Below, piece after piece: positions 8,781 through 16,302 of a stretch of 64,000 nt of DNA; position 1 is the stretch's first letter; the number at the start of each line of letters is the position of its first letter. This stretch comes from JACCTU01 sp963700495 (GTDB lineage: Bacteria; Actinomycetota; Thermoleophilia; Gaiellales; Gaiellaceae), in NCBI GenBank assembly GCA_963700495.1, contig CAVOXT010000001.1, positions 1,178,001 through 1,242,000 on the forward strand. Direction: 5' to 3'. Below the pieces are notes generated by a model. The model made no database searches and was not told the origin of the DNA. It saw only the letters and a list, made by a program, of their open reading frames with translations. The translations under genes and the position numbers were made by a program.

Positions 8781-10694
8781 TTACTCCGTGTCCGTTGCGA
8801 CCGTCCAGTTGGAGGCCACCCAGTTCGAAGCCGTCCAGTTCGAGCTCACCCAGTTGGACGCGACCCAGTTCGACGCGACCCAGTTGGAGGAGACCCAGTT
8901 GGAGGCCGTCCAGTTGGACGCAGTCCAGTTGGACTGTGTCCAGTTGGAGTTCGTCGTGACGTAGGAGACCCACGCCTCGGCGTTGAAGGAGCCGTTCTGA
9001 ACGAAGCTGTACAGGTTCTGGTTCGGGTTGGCGGGGGTTGAGACCGCCGCAGCCGCTGAGATGTCGACCTCACCGACGCCCGCGCCCGGATCGTCCGAAG
9101 CCAGGTAGTGCGCGGTTGCCATGATTGCGCCCTTCACCTGGTCCGGCGTCCAGCCGGGGTTCCGTGCGAGGAGCTGTGCAGCCGCGCCCGCCACCACGGG
9201 GGACGCGAACGACGTGCCGCTCATCCACATGTAGCCGGGGGCGACGACGCGCCACGGCTTCGTCCGCTCGATCAGCGAGTTGTCCACTGCCGGCATGACC
9301 ATCCACCGGCCCGGGGCTGACACGTCGGGCTTCATGAAGCCGTCCGCCGTGGGCCCGTAGGCCGACCACGGTGCCCTGAAGTCGTCGGAGGTGCTCTGCG
9401 TGCCGTTCTGGTCGATCGCGCCGACCGTGATCACGAACGGATCATTCGCAGGAGCGCCGATCCCGACCGGCCCGGTGGACGAGCCGTTGTTGCCGACGGC
9501 CGCCACGACGGTGATCCCGCTCAGCCAGAGCTTCTCGACCGCCTTGTCGAAGGGGTCGTAGCGGAAGCTGGTCGCCCCGTTTCCGACGAGCGAGAAGTTG
9601 GCGACGCGGATGTTGTAGGTGCTCTTGTTCGCCAGCACCCAGTCCACGGCTGCGACGATGTCGCTCGTGCGGGCCTCGCCCGTGCTCGACGCCACGCGGA
9701 CGTCGACGAGCTTCGCGTTGGGCGCCACGCCGCCGTACTTCTGCGACTGGCCCGCGACGATTCCGGCAACCATCGTGCCGTGGCCGTTCGGGTCCCCCGT
9801 GACGTTCGGCTCGACCGAGCTGAAGTTCGCCCGTGCGACCACGCGGCCACCGAAGTCGGCCGTCTTGGCCGAGTCGATTCCGGAGTCGAAGACCGCCACC
9901 GTCGGTGCCTGGGGCGCCGGGACTCCCGGCTTGTCCCAGAGGGACTTCGCGTTGACCGCGTCTCGCCACATGCCGGCGTCGGCCTCGACGTACGGAGACC
10001 AGACGAGCGAGACAGCTTCGTCGCGCGTGATCACGCCGATGCGTGCATCCTTTGCGAGCTTGACGAGCTGGCTGCCCGAGATCTCTGCGGCGACCGCCGT
10101 GACGGAGCGAAGCTGCCGCCTGATGTCGCCGTTCTCGGTGCGGACTGCCTCGGCCACTGCAGCACCTGCGTCACGCTCGTACAGTTCCTTGGCGCTGCGC
10201 TGACGCTGCTCGAAGCTGTTCCGCTCGTTGTTGAGCTGGCTGTCGAACGAATTCCGCTCGGACTTCTGCCTGCTGTCGAACGAGTTCCTGTTCTTCTTCT
10301 GAGACTTGTCGTTGTCGAACGACTGGCGCTCGGAGCGCTGTTTCGTCTCGAACGAGTTCTTGCGCGAGTCCCACTGACTCTTGGCCTCGTCCGCGTCTTC
10401 GCGCTGAGCCCTGTCGAACGCGGAGCTCTCGGAGCGCTGGATGATCACCTTGAAGGTGGCATCCGGGTTCGCCCGAGCTGCGGCGATGAGATCCGCCGGA
10501 ACGTTGGCGCGCTGCTTCTCGCCGGCGATGCCGGCTGCGGGGATGATCACGCTGACGACGAGCACAAGCAGCGCGACTACGCTGCGCCCGCCGCGGCCCC
10601 AGAGTGCACTACCGCGGGACTGGCCACCAGAGCCTTTGCCCCACAGCGCACTCGAGCGGGCCTCCCCACTACTAGAAGGTCGTTCGTGCCGCAT
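8781..10694 (-). CDS. Repeat-rich subtilisin-family (S8) serine protease
   Basis: A 637-residue exported S8 protease with an intact triad: Asp270 (VAVFDSGID), His305 (NGHGTMVAG) and Ser495 (SGTSFASPVVAG), with Asn402/403 for the oxyanion hole. The N-terminus has two SALWG-Gly motifs (residues 15-36), then a membrane or signal segment (about 38-58). An I9-like propeptide begins with FKVIIQ (81-86) but is interrupted by about 85 hydrophilic residues holding five NSF/QSF repeats (112-168). The C-terminus carries ten SNW[TV] pentapeptides (583-630). Signal and propeptide imply secretion with autocatalytic maturation. The ATG at 10694 has a GAAAGGAT about 11 bases upstream. Downstream is a strong hairpin. 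The repeats are unlike typical subtilisin tails; their role is unknown. Confidence 0.9.
   Translation of the reverse strand: MRHERPSSSGEARSSALWGKGSGGQSRGSALWGRGGRSVVALLVLVVSVIIPAAGIAGEKQRANVPADLIAAARANPDATFKVIIQRSESSAFDRAQREDADEAKSQWDSRKNSFETKQRSERQSFDNDKSQKKNRNSFDSRQKSERNSFDSQLNNERNSFEQRQRSAKELYERDAGAAVAEAVRTENGDIRRQLRSVTAVAAEISGSQLVKLAKDARIGVITRDEAVSLVWSPYVEADAGMWRDAVNAKSLWDKPGVPAPQAPTVAVFDSGIDSAKTADFGGRVVARANFSSVEPNVTGDPNGHGTMVAGIVAGQSQKYGGVAPNAKLVDVRVASSTGEARTSDIVAAVDWVLANKSTYNIRVANFSLVGNGATSFRYDPFDKAVEKLWLSGITVVAAVGNNGSSTGPVGIGAPANDPFVITVGAIDQNGTQSTSDDFRAPWSAYGPTADGFMKPDVSAPGRWMVMPAVDNSLIERTKPWRVVAPGYMWMSGTSFASPVVAGAAAQLLARNPGWTPDQVKGAIMATAHYLASDDPGAGVGEVDISAAAAVSTPANPNQNLYSFVQNGSFNAEAWVSYVTTNSNWTQSNWTASNWTASNWVSSNWVASNWVASNWVSSNWTASNWVASNWTVATDTE
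8803..8952. repeat. Ten 15-bp tandem repeats encoding SNW pentapeptides
   Basis: Ten consecutive 15-base units of the type GTCCAGTTGGAGGCC (plus strand) encode, on the minus strand, the C-terminal SNW-T/V-x pentapeptide array of the subtilisin. Units differ at a few positions but keep CCAGTT, that is Asn-Trp. The exact unit length and in-frame spacing imply expansion by duplication. Confidence 0.93.
10191..10361. repeat. Five repeats of about 33 bp encoding NSF-type 11-mers
   Basis: Encodes residues 112-168 of the subtilisin: KNSFETKQRSE, RQSFDNDKSQKKN, RNSFDSRQKSE, RNSFDSQLNNE and RNSFEQRQRSA. Four units are 11 residues and one is 13. The pattern (basic, N/Q, S, F, acidic, then polar) suggests an extended or helical 11-residue periodicity. 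Confidence 0.85.
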
Positions 10695-10882
10695 GTGAAG
10701 TACTCGATCCTTTCGTAATTGCCGCAGTCAAAAGGCTCGAAAGCTGCCTTTCCCTCGCGCAACCTATTGCGCTATGGGTGAAGGAGCCTCCCCCGACAGG
10801 GGTACGCCCGGCGACGTTCCCTCGGTCGAGGGAATCGCGACGAGGTCACTCGTCCGAGGGATACGGGAGCTACGCTCGCGCG

Positions 10883-12262
10883 GTGCGTGTTCCGCTGCCA
10901 CTGAGCGCCCTCGCGGTGGCGGCTCGCGCCGTCGGCGCCCTCTCGCGGCTGGCGGGGCAAGGCGGCGGAACGACGCTTCCGGGGAAGCTGCTCTGGAAGC
11001 TCGACCCGACCGCGGTGGCTCGGCTCGCCGGGCGTCTGCCGGAGGGCTCTGCCGTCCTTTCCGCGACCAACGGCAAGACGACGACCGCCGCCATGACGGC
11101 CGAGATCCTCCGCGGCAAGGCGCGTCTGGCGCACAACGGCTCGGGGGCCAACCTCGTCTCCGGCGTCGCCTCCACGCTCCTCGCCGCAGACCGGGCGGAG
11201 CTCGGCCTGTTCGAGGTCGACGAGGCGGCGTTGCCGCAGGTCGTGGAGCTCGTCCGGCCGCGCGTGGTCTGCCTGGGCAATCTCTTCCGCGACCAGCTCG
11301 ACCGATACGGCGAGCTCGAGCTGATCGCCGAGCGCTGGCGCCGGCTCGTCCACGGGCTGCCGCCCGGCGCCCAGCTCGTCGTCAACGGCGACGACCCGCA
11401 GCTCGGCGACCTCGTCCGGGAGCGTCCCGACGCCGTCGTCTTCGGCGTGGACGACCCGCAGCAGGCACGACCGGGAGGGCTTCAGCACGCGGCCGACTCG
11501 AAGCATTGCGTGCGCTGCGGGACGCCGTACGTGTTCTATGCAGCCTATGTCGGCCACCTCGGCGACTACGAGTGCCCGCGCTGCGGGCACCGGCGACCGC
11601 CGCTCGCCGTCGCGGCCCGGTCGATCCAGCTCGACGGGCTCGACAGCGTGTCCTTCGACCTCGTCCTGCCCGAGATCACGCGCCGCGTGACGCTGCGGCT
11701 TCCCGGGCTCTACAACGTCTACAACGCGCTTGCGGCCGCCGCGCTCGCAAGGGCGCTCGGGGCTACGGCGGACGAGATCGTCTCGGGCCTGGAGCGCTTC
11801 GACGCGGCGTTCGGCCGCTTCGAGCGGATCCTCGTGGGAGACCGGCGCCTCCTGATGCTCTTGATCAAGAACCCGGCCGGAGCGAACGAGGCAATCCGGA
11901 CGATCGTCGCCGGCGGAGCGCCGAGGCTCGCGCTCGTCGCGCTGAACGACGCGATCGCCGACGGGAAGGACGTCTCCTGGATCTGGGACGTCGACTTCGA
12001 GCCGCTTCTCGATGCGCTCGAGCGTGTCGTCGTGACCGGCGACCGGGCCGCGGAGCTCGCGCTCCGCTTCAAGTACGCCGGCTTCGACCCCGAAGCGATC
12101 GAGGTCGTGCCCTCGCTCGAGAGCGGGCTCGACCGGGGACTCGAGCTGACCCCCGCCGGCGGCGAGCTCGTCCTCCTCCCCACCTACACCGCGATGCTGG
12201 AGCTCAGGCGGATCGTCGCCGAGCGCGGGCACGTCTCGCAGTACTGGGAGCGCGCCGCGTGA
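10883..12262 (+). CDS. murT: Lipid II isoglutaminyl synthase, MurT subunit
   Basis: A 459-residue MurT. It has the Mur-ligase ATP loop SATNGKTTTAAM, HNGSGANLVSG and the FEVDEA region, a four-cysteine zinc ribbon (CVRCGTPY ... YECPRCGH) inserted in the middle domain, and a C-terminal DUF1727 region with KNPAGANEA and NDAIADGKDVSWIWDVDFE. With GatD it amidates the D-glutamate of lipid II to D-isoglutamine using glutamine. Its GTG (12259) partner gatD overlaps the stop by four bases, so the two are translationally coupled. I chose the GTG at 10883 because VRVPLPLSALAVAARAVG matches the family N-terminus; upstream in-frame starts add only low-complexity sequence. The start is the least certain point. 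Confidence 0.92.
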   Translation: MRVPLPLSALAVAARAVGALSRLAGQGGGTTLPGKLLWKLDPTAVARLAGRLPEGSAVLSATNGKTTTAAMTAEILRGKARLAHNGSGANLVSGVASTLLAADRAELGLFEVDEAALPQVVELVRPRVVCLGNLFRDQLDRYGELELIAERWRRLVHGLPPGAQLVVNGDDPQLGDLVRERPDAVVFGVDDPQQARPGGLQHAADSKHCVRCGTPYVFYAAYVGHLGDYECPRCGHRRPPLAVAARSIQLDGLDSVSFDLVLPEITRRVTLRLPGLYNVYNALAAAALARALGATADEIVSGLERFDAAFGRFERILVGDRRLLMLLIKNPAGANEAIRTIVAGGAPRLALVALNDAIADGKDVSWIWDVDFEPLLDALERVVVTGDRAAELALRFKYAGFDPEAIEVVPSLESGLDRGLELTPAGGELVLLPTYTAMLELRRIVAERGHVSQYWERAA

Positions 12263-13011
12263 AGCTCGTCGTCGGGCACCTCTACCCGGACTACCTGAAC
12301 ATCTACGCCGACCGTGGGAACATCGCGGTCCTGGCGCGTCGGGCAGCCTGGCGTGGCCACGAGCTCGAGGTGCGCGCGATTTCCGCCGAAGACGCGATCG
12401 CGGTGGGCACGCACGATCTCTTCTACATCGGCGGCGGCCAGGATCGCGAGCAGGCGCTCGTCGCGCACGACCTCGTGCGGAAGGGTGACGAGCTGCTCGA
12501 GGCGGCCGCGCGCGGCGCGGCGGTGCTCGCCGTCTGCGGCGGCTATCAGCTCCTTGGGCGCTTCTACCGCTTCGCCGACGGCGACGAGCTGCCGGGCGTC
12601 GGGCTTCTCCCCCTCCACACGATCGCCGGCGAGCGGCGGATGATCGGCGACATCCTGCTCGAGGCCGAGCTCGAGCCGGGCGAGCGGCGCACGATCGCCG
12701 GCTTCGAGAACCACGCGGGCCGCACCTATCTCGACGAGGGCGCAGAGCCGCTCGGCCGCGTCGTCGCGGGATTCGGAAACGACGGTGAGAGCGGCGCCGA
12801 GGGCTGCCGGGTCGGCCGGGCGATCGGCACGTACCTGCACGGGCCGCTGCTGCCGCGCAACCCGTGGCTCGCCGACTGGCTGCTCGCCCAGGCGATCGCG
12901 CACCGGACAGGTGAGGAGCCGCCCCGGCTCGACGCGCTCCCCGACGAGCTCGAGCGCGAGGCTCACGCCGTCTCGGCGCAGCGCGCCCGCACGCGCGGCG
13001 GACGCCTCTAG
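12259..13011 (+). CDS. gatD: Lipid II isoglutaminyl synthase, glutamine amidotransferase subunit GatD
   Basis: A 250-residue class I-type glutamine amidotransferase of the GatD/CobB-CobQ group. It begins with the characteristic LVVGHLYPDYLNIYADRGN, carries the nucleophile elbow AVCGGYQLLG (Cys near residue 94) and the catalytic His in GTYLHGPLLPRNP. It supplies ammonia to MurT for amidation of peptidoglycan D-glutamate. The GTG start overlaps murT's TGA as GTGA. The last 35 or so residues after the catalytic His are charged and likely variable. It converges on the Nudix gene 18 bases away, with no clear terminator between them. Confidence 0.93.
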   Translation: MKLVVGHLYPDYLNIYADRGNIAVLARRAAWRGHELEVRAISAEDAIAVGTHDLFYIGGGQDREQALVAHDLVRKGDELLEAAARGAAVLAVCGGYQLLGRFYRFADGDELPGVGLLPLHTIAGERRMIGDILLEAELEPGERRTIAGFENHAGRTYLDEGAEPLGRVVAGFGNDGESGAEGCRVGRAIGTYLHGPLLPRNPWLADWLLAQAIAHRTGEEPPRLDALPDELEREAHAVSAQRARTRGGRL

Positions 13012-13029
13012 TTGGTAGAGCTGCCGGGG

Positions 13030-13482
13030 CTACGGGGTCCAGAGCTTGCCGAGATAGACGACCGGGTCGCCCGGGCGCCAGCGGCGGAGGAAGCGTTGGA
13101 TCGGCGGGTGGACCACGATGTCTTCCAGCTCGTCGACCCGGAACAGCCGGTGCCCCCGCACGGCCGCGTCCTGCGAGGTCACGCGCTCGAGCGAGCGGCC
13201 CGAGAGGTCGCCCGCGAAGACGATGTGGACGACGTGCTTCGCGGCGAGGCTCGTCGCGGGCGAGATGGAGTCGGCGAGCGCAACCGGTCCCTCGAGCGGG
13301 ATCTCGTCGTCGATCCCGATCTCCTCGAGCAACTCGCGGTGCAGTGCGTCGACGAGGCTCTCGCCGCCGTTGACCCCCCCGCCGGGCAGCAGCCAGTACT
13401 CCTTGCCCGGCTTCTCGTGTCGGCAGAGCAGGATCCGGTCCTCCCACTGGAGCAGCGCGGCGACCCGGATCCGCGGCTGCAT
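13030..13482 (-). CDS. Nudix hydrolase
   Basis: A 150-residue Nudix protein. The Nudix box GGVNGGESLVDALHRELLEEIG fits the GX5EX7REUXEEXGU consensus, so Mg-dependent hydrolysis of a nucleoside diphosphate-X compound is expected. Substrate specificity cannot be read from sequence. The ATG shares its A with the TGA of the upstream dut gene (TGATG), so translation is coupled. The location after dut and hflX suggests nucleotide-pool housekeeping, which is inference. Confidence 0.9.
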   Translation of the reverse strand: MQPRIRVAALLQWEDRILLCRHEKPGKEYWLLPGGGVNGGESLVDALHRELLEEIGIDDEIPLEGPVALADSISPATSLAAKHVVHIVFAGDLSGRSLERVTSQDAAVRGHRLFRVDELEDIVVHPPIQRFLRRWRPGDPVVYLGKLWTP

Positions 13483-13913
13483 CAGGACGACGAGCCGAAG
13501 CCGCGCCGGCCGCGCTCGCTCTCGGGCAGCTCGTCCACCTCGACGAGCGAGACCATGGGAACCGGCAGCACGACGAGCTGCGCGATCCGCATGCCGGGCT
13601 CGACGACGAACGCGTCGCGCGGGTCGGTGTTGACGAGGTTCACGAGCAGCTCGCCGCGGTAGCCTGAGTCGACGAGGCCCGGCGTGTTCACGATCGTGAT
13701 GCCGTGCTTGGCGGCGAGCCCCGAGCGAGGCTGCACGTAGCCGGCGTAGCCTTCAGGGATCGCGATCGCGAGGCCGGTCGGAACGAGGGCACGCTCGCCC
13801 GGCGCGAGCTCGACGCGCTCGCACGCCGCGAGGTCGATGCCCGCATCGTGCTCGTACGCCCGCGTCGGCACTTGTGCGTCCGGCCGCAGCCGCCGGATCG
13901 GGACCTCGATCAC
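13482..13913 (-). CDS. dut: Deoxyuridine 5'-triphosphate nucleotidohydrolase (dUTPase)
   Basis: A 143-residue trimeric dUTPase that converts dUTP to dUMP and pyrophosphate, keeping uracil out of DNA. The five motifs are recognisable: AGIDLAACE (motif 1), PRSGLAAKHG (2), GLVDSGYRGEL (3, uracil-binding), RIAQLVVLPV (4) and the glycine-rich C-terminal RGRRGFGSS (5). The GTG at 13913 overlaps the hflX stop as GTGA and matches the family N-terminus (IEVPIRRL). It lies in a coupled hflX-dut-Nudix operon. Confidence 0.95.
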   Translation of the reverse strand: MIEVPIRRLRPDAQVPTRAYEHDAGIDLAACERVELAPGERALVPTGLAIAIPEGYAGYVQPRSGLAAKHGITIVNTPGLVDSGYRGELLVNLVNTDPRDAFVVEPGMRIAQLVVLPVPMVSLVEVDELPESERGRRGFGSSS

Positions 13914-15214
13914 ACAGCCTTCTCGTGCTCGTCCGCGTCGGCGACGAGGAACTCGGCGAAGCGCCGGATCTCCCGTTGCGGCAGGCGGGCCTGCACGAGC
14001 ACACCCTCGGCCGTGTCCTCCCGGCCGTCGATCGGTGCGCCGAGCGCGTAGAGCTCGGCGAGCTTCCCGCCCTGGTCGTAGGGCACCAGTAGCCGCACCG
14101 CCTCGAAGCGGTCCTGGAAGCGCTCGGCAATTCGCGCTCGCAGCTCGTCGAGCCCTTCGCCCGTCAGGGCCGAAACCTGCAGCGCGTCCGGGAACCGCGC
14201 ACCGACGCGACGTCGGCCGAGCGGATCGAGCTCGTCGACCTTGTTGAGCACGAGCAACCGGGGCAGCTCCCCCGCCCCGATCTCGGCGAGCACGTCTTCG
14301 ACGGAGCGGTACATCTCGTCGAGCCGGTCGTCGGACGCACTTCCGTCGAGGACGTGGAGCACGAGGTCGGCGACCAGCGTCTCCTCGAGCGTTGCGGCGA
14401 AGCCCTCGACGAGTTGGTGCGGCAGCCGGCGGATGAAGCCGACGGTGTCCGTGATCAGGTAGCGGCGGCCGTCGTGCTCGAAGCCGCGGGTCGTCGGGTC
14501 GAGGGTCTCGAAGAGCCGGTCCTCGACCGAGACGCCCGCGCCGGTCAGCGTGTTCAGGAGCGTCGACTTGCCGACGTTCGTGTACCCGGCGAGCGCGACC
14601 GTCGGCGTGTGCGAGCGGGCCCGCTCCTGCCGGCGCGTCTTGCGTTGCTTCGAGAGTCCGTCGAGTCTTCGCCGGAGGAGCGTTGCGCGCCGGCGCGCGA
14701 GTCGCCGGTCGGTTTCGAGCTGCGACTCGCCCGGGCCTCTCGTGCCGACACCGCCGCCGAGCCGCTCGAGGTGCTTCCACAGGCCGCGCATGCGCGGGAG
14801 GTTGTACTCCAGCTGCGCCAGCTCGACCTGCAGCTTTCCCTCGGCCGTCACCGCGTGCTGCGCGAAGATGTCGAGGATCAGCTGCGTGCGGTCGACGACG
14901 CGTGTGTCGAGTGCGTTCTCGAGCGTGCGCTGCTGCGTCGGGGAGAGCTCGTCGTCGACGAGCAGCACCTCGGCGCCGGACTCCTTGTAACCGCGCTTGA
15001 GCTCTTCGAGCTTGCCCTTGCCGACGTAGGTGCGGCGGTCGGGCTGCGACCGGTGCTGGAGGAGCTGCTCGACCGTCTCGACGCCCGCGGTCCGCGCAAG
15101 CTCTCCGAGCTCGGCGAGCTCGTCCTCGGCGTCGGCGCCGTGTGGGAGCACGGCCACGGCAAAACCCCGCTCGGGCTCCGCGCCCGGCGCGGGGTCTGGT
15201 TGACGCTGCGTCAC
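13910..15214 (-). CDS. hflX: GTPase HflX
   Basis: A 434-residue ribosome-associated GTPase. The N-terminal HflX domain includes the signature KGKLEEL and DELSPTQQRTLENAL, followed by a coiled-coil linker with GVGTRGPGESQLETDRR. The G domain has G1 AGYTNVGKSTLLN, G3 DTVGFIRRLP and G4 NKVD. HflX binds 50S subunits, can split stalled ribosomes under stress and hydrolyses GTP. In actinobacteria it usually sits near miaA/dapF; here it is separated from them by the plus-strand dap genes. It is divergent from dapE with only 38 bases between starts, so both promoters must lie in or near that gap. Confidence 0.95.
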   Translation of the reverse strand: MTQRQPDPAPGAEPERGFAVAVLPHGADAEDELAELGELARTAGVETVEQLLQHRSQPDRRTYVGKGKLEELKRGYKESGAEVLLVDDELSPTQQRTLENALDTRVVDRTQLILDIFAQHAVTAEGKLQVELAQLEYNLPRMRGLWKHLERLGGGVGTRGPGESQLETDRRLARRRATLLRRRLDGLSKQRKTRRQERARSHTPTVALAGYTNVGKSTLLNTLTGAGVSVEDRLFETLDPTTRGFEHDGRRYLITDTVGFIRRLPHQLVEGFAATLEETLVADLVLHVLDGSASDDRLDEMYRSVEDVLAEIGAGELPRLLVLNKVDELDPLGRRRVGARFPDALQVSALTGEGLDELRARIAERFQDRFEAVRLLVPYDQGGKLAELYALGAPIDGREDTAEGVLVQARLPQREIRRFAEFLVADADEHEKAV

Positions 15215-15252
15215 CAGACGGATTATGCCCGGGCGGGTGCAGAATCCCCGGC

Positions 15253-16293
15253 GTGCCCCCGGACCTGGCCGCGCGGACGCTCGAGCTGGTCGACGTTCCC
15301 TCCGAGAGCTGGGAGGAGGCGGCGCTCGCGGAGGTCGTGCGCGCCGCCGTCCCGCTGCCGCTCGCCTACGACGACGACCTGACCCTGATGTTCCGCCCGG
15401 AGCCGAGCGGCAGGCCGCTCGTCGTCCTCGCCGGGCACCTGGACACGGTGCCCGCCAACGAGAACCTTCCCGGCCGGATCGAGGACGGCAGCGTCCACGG
15501 GCTCGGCGCGAGCGACATGAAGGGCGGCCTCGCGGTGATGGTCGAGCTCGCCCGCTGGGCGTCCGGCTCCACGGAGCTCGCGCTCGACCCGGCCTTCCTC
15601 TTCTTTCCCCGCGAGGAGATCTCGGTCGAGCACAGCCCGCTGCCGAGGGTCTTCGACGCAGGTGTGATCTCGGACGCGGCGCTCGTGATCGTTCTCGAGC
15701 CGACCGACAACGAGCTCCAGGTCGGCTGCGTCGGAAACATCAATGGGCGCTTGCGCTTCGAGGGACGGAGCGCGCACACGGCCCGACCGTGGCTCGGCGT
15801 GAACGCGATCGACCTCGCCGTCGAAGGCCTCGCGCACCTCGCCGGGCTCGCCCCGCACGACGTCGACGTCGAGGGCCTGCTCTTCCGCGAGGTGCTGAGC
15901 CTGACGCGCATCTCGGGCGGCCGCGCCGACAACGTCGTGCCCGATCTCGTCGAGGCGACCCTGAACTTCCGCTATGCGCCTCTCCGCTCGCCCGCCGATG
16001 CCGAGGCGCGGCTGCGGGAGCTCGCAGGGGACGGCGTCGAGGTCGTCAGCCACGCACCCGCCGCACCGGTTGCGGTACGGAACCCCCTCGTCGAGCGCCT
16101 GCGCGACACCGGCGGGCTCGAGGTGACCCCGAAGCAGGCCTGGACGCCGGTGGCGCAGTTCGCGGAGCGCGGTCTCGACGCGGTCAACTTCGGGCCGGGC
16201 GCGACGCGGTACGCGCACACGCGCGACGAGCAGATCGAGATCGCCGCCCTCGAGCGCAGCTTCGAAGCGCTTCGCGTCTTCCTGAGCGCCTAA
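15253..16293 (+). CDS. dapE: Succinyl-diaminopimelate desuccinylase
   Basis: A 346-residue M20-family metallo-hydrolase. Metal-ligand and catalytic motifs are GHLDTVPAN, GLGASDMKGG and FFPREEIS, with a C-terminal FGPGATRYAHTRDE that supplies a late histidine. It removes succinate from N-succinyl-LL-2,6-diaminopimelate. The adjacent N-succinyl-DAP aminotransferase and tetrahydrodipicolinate succinyltransferase genes support this substrate over other M20 members. The GTG at 15253 begins VPPDLAARTLELVDVPSES, as expected for the family. First gene of a plus-strand dapE-dapC-dapD run. Confidence 0.92.
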   Translation: MPPDLAARTLELVDVPSESWEEAALAEVVRAAVPLPLAYDDDLTLMFRPEPSGRPLVVLAGHLDTVPANENLPGRIEDGSVHGLGASDMKGGLAVMVELARWASGSTELALDPAFLFFPREEISVEHSPLPRVFDAGVISDAALVIVLEPTDNELQVGCVGNINGRLRFEGRSAHTARPWLGVNAIDLAVEGLAHLAGLAPHDVDVEGLLFREVLSLTRISGGRADNVVPDLVEATLNFRYAPLRSPADAEARLRELAGDGVEVVSHAPAAPVAVRNPLVERLRDTGGLEVTPKQAWTPVAQFAERGLDAVNFGPGATRYAHTRDEQIEIAALERSFEALRVFLSA

Positions 16294-16302
16294 CCTCCAG
16301 GC

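Noticed and set aside
8803..8952. Short tandem repeats that could be mistaken for a CRISPR array
   Set aside because: Units are 15 bp, contiguous, without unique spacers, and lie in frame in the subtilisin gene.
8662..8964. Plus-strand open frame with a VQLDAVQLD-like repeat opposite the subtilisin tail
   Set aside because: It is the antisense reading of the SNW repeat; no ribosome binding site or family match, and the minus-strand gene is clear.
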